Source of the DNA: Myxococcaceae bacterium
GTDB lineage: Bacteria; Myxococcota; Myxococcia; Myxococcales; Myxococcaceae
Direction: 5' to 3'
NCBI GenBank assembly: GCA_016793095.1
Contig: JAEUJQ010000064.1
Span: forward strand, 1 to 64,000
DNA: 64,000 nt
A program made the position numbers and the translations under genes. Of the stretch, positions 22,449 to 32,400 are shown one piece after another. The notes under the pieces were generated by a model. It worked only from the letters and a program-made list of their open reading frames with translations, was not told where the DNA came from and searched no databases. Position 1 is the stretch's first letter. Each line of letters opens with the position of its first letter.

Positions 22449-23588
22449 CTACTTCGTCACCACGAGGCTCCGGAGGAGCAGGGTGCGGATCGGCTGTGGC
22501 TGCGCCAGCACCCGCTCGAGACGCACCCGCTCGGCCTCGCACGAGAGCTCGGGAGCGACGCGCGCACCCTCCTTCAACGTCATGAGGGCAGCCCTGAACG
22601 CCTCGTCCTTCTCGGCGAGCCCCTCAATGGCGCGCACGACCTCGGCTTCGTCTGGCAGGACCAGCGGGTCGGTCGCCGAGAGCGACTGGGTGAGGGCCTG
22701 GTGAGTGAGTTGCACCCACCGCACCGCGCTGCTCTCGGGAATCGAGTCGAGCAGCGCCGGCGAGGGCTCGAGGCGCTGCTGCACCATCTGCCCGCACGCC
22801 GCGGGAGCCATCGCCCGCAGCAGCTCGAGCCGCAGCCTGAAGCGCTCGGCCAGGCGCTCGGGCTCGAGATGCGCCAGCGCGTTCTTCATCAACACCATGC
22901 CCACCACGTCCGACAGCCCGGCGTCGCGCATGGCCTGGCTTCGCGCCACCGCGGCCGGGTGCTCCGCGAGGAAGCGCGTGAGGTCGCCGACGGCTTCAGT
23001 GAGAGCCGGCCGGTCGCTCGAGAACCCGGTGACGAGCGTCTCGAGGCGCGCGGCGAGCGCGGCGCCTCCTGCGGCAGGGCCCCACGCGTGAACGTCACAG
23101 CGGGACGACATCAACCGGAACCGCCCGGTGACGTGCAGCCCTTCGGAAGACACCCAGCGCGCGACCGCCCCGTCCAACCACCGCCCTCCCTCGCGGGGCA
23201 GCCCCCGGACGCTGAGGGTCTCGACGTCACGGGTCGCGGCGAGCGCGGCCTGGAGCCCAGCCTGCACGGCGAGGTCGGCGTTCCCCTCGACGCTCACGCA
23301 CTCCACCGTCACGTGCGCGGGGACGCCTGGATCCACCGCCCAGCGGAGCGCGCGGGGCTGGAGTCGAACGCGGGCCTCCTGCCTGACCTCGAGCCACGCG
23401 TCATCCAACGCGAGCCGGAAGCCCGCTGCCTGAAGGCCACCGTCATGCGCGACCGCGTCTGCTTCCGTGAGGACGGGAGGGGGAGCAGGCGGACGTGCCG
23501 ACGAAGCTGGCTCACGGCACGTGCAGGCCGCACCGGCGAGCCACAACCCCACGGTCCAGCCAGCCAGGGCTCTGATCGGCCAGGTCAC
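22449..23588 (-). CDS. lipoprotein at the end of the minor-pilin operon
   Basis: 379 residues with signal and lipobox (LWLAGAAC), then a Pro/Ala/Ser linker. The mature part mixes a beta region (PAHVTVECVSVEG) with a long helical C-terminal half (AERFRLRLELLRAMAPAACG). Its start overlaps the stop of pilX by 4 bases, so it is the last gene of the pilus operon and is translated together with it. I do not recognise a family. Placement suggests a role in pilus assembly or in anchoring the tip complex, but this is inference from position only. Confidence 0.7.
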   Translation of the reverse strand: MTWPIRALAGWTVGLWLAGAACTCREPASSARPPAPPPVLTEADAVAHDGGLQAAGFRLALDDAWLEVRQEARVRLQPRALRWAVDPGVPAHVTVECVSVEGNADLAVQAGLQAALAATRDVETLSVRGLPREGGRWLDGAVARWVSSEGLHVTGRFRLMSSRCDVHAWGPAAGGAALAARLETLVTGFSSDRPALTEAVGDLTRFLAEHPAAVARSQAMRDAGLSDVVGMVLMKNALAHLEPERLAERFRLRLELLRAMAPAACGQMVQQRLEPSPALLDSIPESSAVRWVQLTHQALTQSLSATDPLVLPDEAEVVRAIEGLAEKDEAFRAALMTLKEGARVAPELSCEAERVRLERVLAQPQPIRTLLLRSLVVTK

Positions 23589-24148
23589 GTCCCGCAGTCG
23601 CCGTAGCCACCAGTGCAGATGCCGCTCTGCTTCGACTCGCGGCCCATGTCCACCTCGGCCTCGACAACGCTGGTGACGAGGTTGATGGCGTCGAGGGTTC
23701 TCCCGTAATACCCCGTCGCGCGAATGACGTAGCGGTTCTTCGGCTGACCCGGGTCGGTGCCAAGCACGAAGCCGGGCCGCTGGTACACATCGAAGCGGTA
23801 GAGCAGCCCTCCGCCGTTCAACGGGTCGTTGTTCGGTCCACTGATGGGGCCCACGGTGGCCCCGCTCCCCACAGGCCAGGTGCAGCTGCTGGTGTCGACC
23901 TGGGCCGACGTGCAGACCGGCACCTGCGCAGGGTCGATCTGCGACGAGCGGATGCGACGGACGGCCTCCTGCATTCCCATGTCCGCGTTGATGTTGGCGA
24001 TGCCCTGCGCCACGAGAATGTTGTTCACCGACCCCGAGTCACGGGCCTGCAGAAACAGCGCAGACGCGAGGATGGAGAGGAGCAGCAACGCGATGAGCAC
24101 GGCGATCATCGCGATGCCACGGCTGGCTCGCCGGGTCTGACGTCTCAT
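23585..24148 (-). CDS. pilX: PilX-like minor pilin
   Basis: 187 residues. After a short basic leader comes RGIAMIAVLIALLLLSILAS, the hydrophobic helix of PilX-type pilins, which have a less regular prepilin motif than other pilins. The C-terminal part has cysteine pairs (VCTSAQVDTSSC, SGICTGGYGDC). It overlaps pilW by 4 bases and the following lipoprotein gene by 4 bases. Minor pilins and PilY1 form the priming and tip complex of type IVa pili. Confidence 0.8.
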   Translation of the reverse strand: MRRQTRRASRGIAMIAVLIALLLLSILASALFLQARDSGSVNNILVAQGIANINADMGMQEAVRRIRSSQIDPAQVPVCTSAQVDTSSCTWPVGSGATVGPISGPNNDPLNGGGLLYRFDVYQRPGFVLGTDPGQPKNRYVIRATGYYGRTLDAINLVTSVVEAEVDMGRESKQSGICTGGYGDCGT

Positions 24149-25386
24149 GGGATCACCATCACGATGTTCTGCGGGACGAGGGTGGTCTCGGCGACGACGC
24201 GCTGGCTCGCCGCCAGCGCTCGCCCGTAGGGGGTCGAGAGGTCGAGGACTCCGACGACATGATCGAGCGAGGCCGGGCGCACGAAGTCGCGCTTGTCACC
24301 GTAGCCACTCGCGCGCAGGGCGACGGTGGTGACCGCCACGCGGAACGCCCTGGCGAGGGTCGCGGAACGCTCGGCTGCCGGTGCGCCGACAGCCCCGTTG
24401 AGGGCGCCTGCTGCAGAGGTGGGATCGGGATTGTAGCCGGTGCAGTCGGCACCGACCGCGGCGTTACACCAGCAACGGGCTCCTGCTCCGGTGCCGGTGC
24501 ATCCACCTCCCGAAACCAGGGCCGACTGGTTGTCGAGCATCGTCGCCACCTGCAGGTCCTCGACCCCATCCTGCACGCGCTCCCACTGGCCCGCCGGCGG
24601 CGGCCTCGGCACCAGATTGGGGCCACCCGCGGGACCGGCGACGAGCACCTGACGGAACAGCACCGGCCGGAGGTTCGCGTTCGTCGCGTTCGGTGGTCGG
24701 CAGACGACGTATCGCGTCACCGTGTCGAGCAGGGTGACCGTCATGCCGTTGTTGGGGCACGCGCCCGCGCCCGCCATCGGGTAGTTCGTCGCGACCGCAT
24801 CGGTGCGCAGGTTGGCCTTCAGCATCTTGAGGTTGTTCGACGAGGAGACCTGCGTCACCAGGCGACCCACACAGCCCGTGATGCCGTTGGAGAAGAACAG
24901 AATCTGCCCTTCCCCCTCGGAGGGCAGCCCAAGCGGGTTCCAGTACGCCGTGTTGTTCAGCACGACCGAGCAGGCGGCGCCACAGCCAGCGCCGCTGGTG
25001 ACCTTCCCCGGTGCACGTCCGTCGGCGCCCTGACGGAACTCGATCACGTCGGTCTCGGGTTGCACCGTCCAGCCCGGCTGGCCGCCGCAGTCCGTGTTGG
25101 CGTCGACGATCTCAGGCTCCCCGCCGGTCAGGTTCTGAAGCACCCGGACCGCGAGCGGCGCGGTCCCAAACCGGAAGCCGGCGTTGGCCCCGTCGAACTG
25201 CATCTGGGCCAGTGCGACCCGGCCGTTGAGCCGCACCTCGACCTGGTTGCCACCGTCACGGCGCTGCCGCGTGATGGCCACCACCACCGTCATCACCGCC
25301 GCCAGCACGATGGACACCACGGCCAGCGACACGAGGAGCTCGATGATGGTGAGGCCCACGCGGGGCCGACGCACGTCACCCGCCAT
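24145..25386 (-). CDS. pilW: PilW-like minor pilin
   Basis: 413 residues from ATG 25386 (MAGDVRRPRVG). The prepilin peptidase site and helix are VGLTIIELLVSLAVVSIVL, with Glu at +5 of the mature protein if cut after Gly. The soluble part contains many Cys pairs and is of the length usual for PilW. The start lies 11 bases inside the upstream pilV gene. It is part of the pilY1 to pilX operon and would act in the inner-membrane priming complex of the type IV pilus. Confidence 0.85.
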   Translation of the reverse strand: MAGDVRRPRVGLTIIELLVSLAVVSIVLAAVMTVVVAITRQRRDGGNQVEVRLNGRVALAQMQFDGANAGFRFGTAPLAVRVLQNLTGGEPEIVDANTDCGGQPGWTVQPETDVIEFRQGADGRAPGKVTSGAGCGAACSVVLNNTAYWNPLGLPSEGEGQILFFSNGITGCVGRLVTQVSSSNNLKMLKANLRTDAVATNYPMAGAGACPNNGMTVTLLDTVTRYVVCRPPNATNANLRPVLFRQVLVAGPAGGPNLVPRPPPAGQWERVQDGVEDLQVATMLDNQSALVSGGGCTGTGAGARCWCNAAVGADCTGYNPDPTSAAGALNGAVGAPAAERSATLARAFRVAVTTVALRASGYGDKRDFVRPASLDHVVGVLDLSTPYGRALAASQRVVAETTLVPQNIVMVIP

Positions 25387-25783
25387 CAGGCACCTCCGAC
25401 ACGAAGATGACCGCCTGAGAGACACGCTCGATCACCGCAGGCCCCATGTTCTCTCGCCAGCGCGTCTCGATGAGCACCCGCCTCGCCTGCACCCCTCCGT
25501 CACCCGCTGCCGTGATGGTCCTCGACTGGGTGTAGATGCGGCCGTCGCCGTCGATGACCCTGCCGCCGTCCTGAACCCCGACGGGCAGCGCCTGGAACGG
25601 CAGCGCCATCACTTCTCCCACCGCGGCGTTCGTCACCTGTTGACCCGTCACCCGCCCGTTGGCGATCGAGAACTGCCTCGTGCCGGCGATGAAGAGCTGA
25701 ATCACGCCCACCATGCCGAAGATGAGAATGGCTCCCGCGATGAGGGTCTCGAGCAGCGTCGAGCCTCGGCTGCGTCCGCTCAT
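25376..25783 (-). CDS. pilV: PilV-like minor pilin
   Basis: 135 residues. It starts MSGRSRGSTLLETLIAGAIL, a type IV prepilin motif (G/STLLE) followed by a hydrophobic helix. The soluble domain is short and has no cysteines. It overlaps the upstream gspH/fimU-like gene by 4 bases and pilW by 11 bases. Confidence 0.8.
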   Translation of the reverse strand: MSGRSRGSTLLETLIAGAILIFGMVGVIQLFIAGTRQFSIANGRVTGQQVTNAAVGEVMALPFQALPVGVQDGGRVIDGDGRIYTQSRTITAAGDGGVQARRVLIETRWRENMGPAVIERVSQAVIFVSEVPDGG

Positions 25784-26400
25784 GGCGCCACCGCTGCGGC
25801 CGCCGCAGGCACCTGGACGACCCTGGTGGGCCCGTTCGGCTTGTTGTGCGGGCGCGTAGTCAGGTCAAGCTGACCTCCGAGGCCCGAAGCGGTCGACGCG
25901 CCATCGACGTCGTCGTCCACGAAGATGAGCCGCTGACCGTTCGGCTGATACGCGATCGAGACGGAGTCGTTCAAGAGCACGTTGCCCGTCACGAGGCCGG
26001 CGGGCAGCGCCAGCTCGACGTTGAACTCGGTGAGGTTGTAGTCGGCGACCCGTCGGTCTCGCTGCGGCAGGGGAATGTTCGCCTCGTACGCCCCCACCGT
26101 CGAGTTGCAGTTGTTCTTGCGCCAGACGAGCACCGAGCCCGGCGTGCGCGGTACGTCAGCCGGAGCAGTGGTCGGGTTGTACGTGGGGCCGTTGATCTGC
26201 ACCACGTACGTGCACCGCTCGGTGATGGCCTGCACGCGCGCGTTCCGCAACACCGTGGCCACCGTCTCGGCGGCCCCGTTCACCTTCGCGCGGTCGTTGA
26301 CGGCGCTCAGGGTGTAAACGCTCATGCTCGCGATGATGCCGACGAGGGCCACCACGACCAACAGCTCGATCATCGTCAGGCCGCGGCGGCGCAACGTCAC
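25780..26400 (-). CDS. FimU/GspH-like minor pilin
   Basis: 206 residues from GTG 26400, which overlaps the pilY1 stop (GTGA). The prepilin site is RRRGLTMIELLVVVALVGII, cut after Gly with Glu at +5. The soluble part (RNARVQAITERCTYVVQING ... VSIAYQPNGQRLIFVDDDVD) fits the GspH/FimT/FimU beta fold. The acidic DDDVDG near the end may bind a metal. Confidence 0.85.
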   Translation of the reverse strand: MTLRRRGLTMIELLVVVALVGIIASMSVYTLSAVNDRAKVNGAAETVATVLRNARVQAITERCTYVVQINGPTYNPTTAPADVPRTPGSVLVWRKNNCNSTVGAYEANIPLPQRDRRVADYNLTEFNVELALPAGLVTGNVLLNDSVSIAYQPNGQRLIFVDDDVDGASTASGLGGQLDLTTRPHNKPNGPTRVVQVPAAAAAVAP

Positions 26401-29400
26401 TTGATTCTCCGGTAGCTGCGCACCGCACCCGGCTGCGGTGGGACCTTGAGCGGAGCGCGTGCGAGGCCTTCCTTGCTCGTCGAGAAGTAGGCCGTGTCGT
26501 TGATGACGACCATGTCGGAGGGAATACCGACACCCGTCATCTTCAGCACCGAGGTCGTCTGGCCCGCGTACGGGCTGGGGGCGAGGTAGGTGAGGCACGG
26601 CTGCAGCTCGCCATCGAGCGGCCGGAAGCCGTACAGCGTCGTGTCGCCTTCCATGCTGCAGCTCGCCGACGCAGCGGGCGTCGTGTAGGTCGCGACCACC
26701 ACGCAGCCGCTGACGATGGCCGGCTCGCTGACGACCTGCTCGTACTGCTCGGGCACCATGCCACCACCGATCTTCGGGAACTGGGCGATCCACAACGGGC
26801 GGCCGTCGTTCTTCCCGGGCGGCAGGTTGTCCTTGCGGCTCTGAGTGTTGAAGTCGTGAATCGCATAGAAGTAGTTCCCGTTGCGGAACGGCGCTGCTGG
26901 CGACTGTGGGTCGCGGATGTCGCCGGTACCGACGAAGAGGTCGGTCTGCGTACCACTCGCCACCAGCACAGGGGCGAGCCGCGGCCGGACGAGAATCGGC
27001 GGCGCGCTGCCGAGCGGAAGGGTGGGCCCGTCCACCAGACCGTACGTGGGCGGAATGGGGGTCGGCATCGCAGTGGGGTTCCCTGGCGCAGTCTCGACCA
27101 CCCGCCGCACCACCACCGACGCACAGGGAGGAGACAGCGCGCACGTCGCCTTGTCGTCATTCTGGTTCGAGCGCGGGTCGAACAGCTCGTCGGGCTTCCA
27201 CTTGCCGTCGTCGGTCTGGAGCGTGCCATCGGGCTTCTGGAACCGCATCGCGTAGATCGACTCACCAGCCGGGACGAACGCGCTGCTGATGTAGGGCGAC
27301 ACGGGGCGCCGGTGCAGCGCGGGCCGCGCGACGATCTCGGTGTCGATGTCGTTCTCGCTGCTGGGCGAACCCTTGTCGAACTTCTTGAAGAGCCTGATGG
27401 TGTTTCCAGTCGCCGCGTTGATGACGTAGACCGCGCGGCCATTCAGGTAGCCCGTCTCGGGGTCGTCCACCCCGGCGCCAAAGATGGCGACGAACTTCTC
27501 GTCCGAGCCGTCCTTCACGCGGCCCACCGCTGGAACGCTGTAGGTCAACCCAAGGTCGCCGTCCTCGAAGTCCCAGAGGAACCGGGAGGTGGTGGGCACG
27601 CTCGGGTTGGTGATGTCGAAGGCCGCCATGCCACGACCACCGGAGCGCTGGCTCACGATGGCGATGGTCTTCCACTCGCTCGCCGTGCAGTTGTTGGCGT
27701 TGCCTGACCCGGTGTCGCAGATGTCGGCGATCGAGGGGGTGTTGTCGAGAAGCGCAGCCGCCCATCCGCCGCTCTTGAGCTGATAGAGCGACTCGACGAG
27801 CTTGGGGAAGCCCCCCGCGCTCGGCTTGTAGGGCATCTTGAGCGTCCCTGGCACCAACGCCCAGGCCTCCTGGCCGTTGGGGCACGACGGGTCGGCCTCA
27901 CCGGGCGTCACGCACGCTGGAAGGGTGCTGCGCTCGACCACCGAGTGGAGCATGCCGTCGTTGGCCTCGAACAAGACACGCATCGGCCGACCACCGTCCG
28001 CGGTCGAGTTCTGGAACGTCTCGTACGCGGACTTCTCACTCGCGGTCGCGCCGCCGTAGTCGCGGTCATACGGCGACTTGCCGACCACCACCGGCGCCGA
28101 GTGAGCGATGGGGCCGACCTTGCTCTGGCGAACGCCGGGCGAGCCCAGGTAGTTCTCCCCGTTGTTACGCAGGAAGGTCACGACGTCGCTGGCAGGCAGG
28201 CCGCCGGGGTAGTCCGGATCATTGTTGATGTAGTCGAGCAGCAGCCCGTTCGCGGTGTCGAAGTTGCCGACCACCTTGTTCCAACCGATGTCGCGCAGCG
28301 CCACCCGCATGGTGCGGCCTGGATGACTGGGGTGGTTGAGCTTCGCAGAGTGTTCCCACGCCAGGCCGAAGGTGCCGTCGGTGGGATCGACCCGGTAAGC
28401 CGAGAGCAGGCCCTGCCAGTCGGGTCCCGAGAACCCACCGTCCGGGTAGACGCCGGCAGGCCGTACGAACTGGGCGGCGTACAGGCGCTGCCCATCGGTG
28501 CCGAGGGCCGGTCGAGAGCGCGAGAAGACGCCCTGCGTGATCGTCGTGAAGACGGTCTGGAGCGCGGTCTGCAGCTCGGCGAGGTTCGTCGCGTTGAAGG
28601 CCTGGGTCGTACCTCCCGAGGCGGCCACGTTGTTGAGCAGCGGCGAACCGGCGGCCCCCGAGCCCATCGCGATGACGAAGGTGCGCACGTCGGGCCGGGT
28701 CTTGATGCCCGGCGCGGTGTTGCGGAAGCTGGCGACGAGGCCCTGCACGCTCGTGTCCTTGTCCGTGCCGCCGATGGTGAAGCCGCGCGAGCCGTCTGCG
28801 TTCGGGGGATTGACGAAGCCGTTCCGCGCAGGGGTGTTCTCGAGCCCGTCCGTCGCGAGCACGATGAAGTACTCACGGCACTGCTTCTCGTCCACACCGT
28901 CCGTCGCCCACCGACGCGACAGGTACTCATAGGTGCTGTGCAGCGACCCGTACAGGGGCGTCACGTCTCCGCCCGGCCCGAAGGGACGAACGAGCTGATC
29001 AGACACGCAGGCGCCACCGTCGAGCTGGCCATCGGGTCCGGGCTCGGCGACGAAGCCGCCGTCAGGCAACAGCGCGCCGGGCTTGATGCACTTTCGCATC
29101 GCGAACTTGATCGCATCGCGCTGGGTGTTGCTGTTGTAGACGGAGTCATCGGGAATCGGAACGAACGTGGTCCGGGACGCAGGGTTGGGGCCGTGCATGG
29201 GCAGACCAGACGCCGAGTCAACACCGGCATCGGCGTGGGCGCTGAAACCCTGGGCTTTCCGCTCGGAGTTGTTCCACGACACCGTCCACAGCGGACCCGA
29301 GAAGACCGTCGACGTGTAGCTGGCCTCGGAGTTGGCGTTGGTGAGCACATCAGGGTCGTAGTAGTCGGAGATCAGCAACCGATGGCGCTCTGGGCCGGTG

Positions 29401-32400
29401 CCTGTCTCGTTGCAGAACCCACGGGGATTCGCTGTCTGGTCTCGGAAGGTGTTGGGGTCGGGCAGCCCCACGCCGGTCTCACAGGCTCGGTGAGCGGAGT
29501 CCACGGCGGCGAAGGCGAAGTCCGTCCCTCCCACCCAGAAATTCGCCGAGCCGTTGTCCCGCAGGTTGCGGGAGGCGAAGTTCCTCCAGTCCGTCGACAT
29601 GGCGGCCGTGTTGGGTCCGCCCCACTTGAGCCGACACGTTCCGAAGGGAGCCGCGCCCGTCGCAGCCGGAGTGATGTCCGTCACACCCGTGCAGCTGGAG
29701 ATGGTCGCTGGACAGGCCGTTCCGAAGGCGTTCGCGCTCGTCCACGGTGTCGCGCAGTAATTTGCTGGAATCGGCTTGTAGCCACGACCGATGAGCTCGC
29801 TTCCCTTGGTGAGATACTCATAGGTGTACTGCGTGCGGGGTGAGTCGATGGTCGACCGCACTGCAAAGTATTCACAGTACGCGGACGGAGGCTCCGAGAA
29901 GCTATATCGGCGCGCACCCACCTCGTACTCGCAGGCGTAGACCGTGGTGGGGTACTGGGTGGCCCACTCCGGGCGGCTGTACGTGCATGTGCGTCGCTGC
30001 TGATTGACAGTGTACTCGTAGCGGATCGCTGAATACGTGCAGACCTTCGTCGGGCGCTCCCACCTGAACCGGCGTGGCTGGTACTCGCACTGGTAGCAGG
30101 GCTTGGTCTGTTCAGCGCCGCAGTTGTTACCAACCACCTTCCAACCGACAGTCACGAGGGTACAGGTGGTGTTCCCGCCATCGTTGCACAGGGTCGCGCG
30201 GCTGGCGGCAGGCAGCGACGTGGAGCTGACGGTGGCCCCGCCCGTACACGCCGGCCACCCAGCGGGGTACTGGTCAGCGCCTGCGGCAGGCGCGCCCATC
30301 GCGGTGGTCCCGCCACGGTTCTCAGCGAACAGGGGGGGATCGGAGTACCCGACTGGAACGGTGGAGGTGACCTGCCAGGGGGACTGTTCGGGAGTGCCCG
30401 CAGGATCAGGAGGGAGATAGGTGAGGGTCGCAGGGGATGCTCCCGAGACGAGCGCGGACGGAATGTTCGTCACGGCGGCACGTGAGACGCCGGCGACCGT
30501 CATGTTGAGGACGGTGGTGACTGGAAACGTGCCGGCAGGGCACGAGTCCCCCACCGGAACGGTGACCCTCATCCGATACGGGTTGCTCATGCTGTCGTTG
30601 GCAAACGAGGTAGCCGCTCCGTAGGTCTTGTTGTTCCACGCGCAGTTCCCGGGGTGCGTGTTGGTGAAGCGCTGCACGGTCGGACAGTCTGCCGGCCCGG
30701 CAGTCTGAAACGCGGCGGCGGGTGCGCCGAAGTTGCACGGCCCCAGCGTGTCGCACTGAGAGGGCGTCAAGCCGGTCCACGACGTCCCTGCGGGACCGAC
30801 CGTCGCCGCTGAGGTGGTTCCGATGGCAGGACAGGTGTCATTCCCGTCGGTCTTCCGGAGCGTGTAGTTGTTGGTCGCGGTCGGCGTCACCGCAGTCGCC
30901 GGGGGAGTGATCTGGCTTCCGGCAGGCAGCGAGGCCAACCGCGAGATGTCATAGATGGTGCTGCCCGGGTTCCAGGTCGTGCTGGGGGTCGAGCTGCGCA
31001 GCGTCACCCAGCAGGGCCACGTCGAACAGTTGAAGTCCGAACCCGTCCGGCCTGGCGTCTCGTTCGCTTCACCGCCGGTCCGACGGAACGGCGACGAGGC
31101 GGCGTCGAGCTGACCGCGCGCGTTGTTGATGCCCAGCGCCGACAGCAGGCCCGGGTACGGCCCGGTCATCACGCAGGCCGTCTGGTTGGTCGTGGTCGGC
31201 CGCGTCGCTGAACCCACGTCGCTGCGGAAGAAGTCGGCCTGGTAGGGGATGTTGGCGGTGCTCGAGCTGAAGGGGTAGGCCGGCACGGTCGCCGGGGTGC
31301 TGACAGTGGTGCCAGGCGGTGTCTGGGCGTCAGTGAAGAAGCCCCACCACACTCGCGCCGTGCTGGCCGGCTTAGTCGGCGTCGCGCTCGTCTCGGCGAG
31401 GTAGAACCTGCAGGTCCTGGCTCCTGTGCCGCAGTTCAGGCCGGCAGGCATCGAGGTGTTCTGCCACTGACCGGGCGTCGTACCCGCGGTCGTCGGAGGC
31501 GCACTGGTGAAGGAGGCATGAGGGGGATTGGCGGCCATGGTCGTTGCATCGATGACCGTGATGTTGGGCGACATGCCAGACGTCCTCGCCAACTGGTGCG
31601 CGCCAACACAGCTCGTCGCTGCGGGATCGACGAACAGCCGCAGACCCGAGAAGACCTGTTGGCTGGAGACGTCGGTGTACCTCCCCGCCGCGCAGGTCCC
31701 ACCTGGATCGTTCGCCGGGAGCGCAGGCGTGGGGCCGAAGACCTGGCACTGAACGGGAATGCCCGCCGCGACGTTGGTCTTCGTGAGCTCGTAGCATCGC
31801 GCTTGCACACCACCATCGGGGGCCGCGCTGCACGAAGGGATGGTCGCGTTGGGGATGGTGGTCGGCGTGACGTAGCCGGTGGGGAGATCGCAGGTGCCGT
31901 TGAGCCTGGCGCCCGTGCCCGTCTGTCCGTCCGGGAAGTTGACGGCACGCGACCCCGGTGGGCACATCGCGTCTGGGGTCTTCGTGCAGATGCCATTCGC
32001 GTCACAGGTCGACTGCGCGCAGACGCCCGCCGGGCTCGACCCGGATCCCGTCAAGTCGTAGGGGCTGGTGAACGTGCGTCGCTGCCCGGCTGGGGCCAGC
32101 ACGTCGTAGAAGCAGTTCATGCTGTAGTCGGGCAACCGGTCGGCCTTCAGCAGGAACTGGTAGTAGGTCGTGAGCCCGATTCGCGCTTCGGTCGTGAAGG
32201 GCGGGATGACCGTGTCGATCACCTTCTTCGCCGTGCAGAACTTGTTCTGACAGATGGGGCTGGAGTCGGGGTCCCAGTCTCCGCCTGGATCGTTGAGCAG
32301 CGTCAGTGGCGTGTCGGCGTTGGTGGGCTCGAGCATCGACTTCGAGGTGTCGAGAATCACCATCACGCGGGGTTTGGCCGGTTCGGCAGCGGCCAATGCG

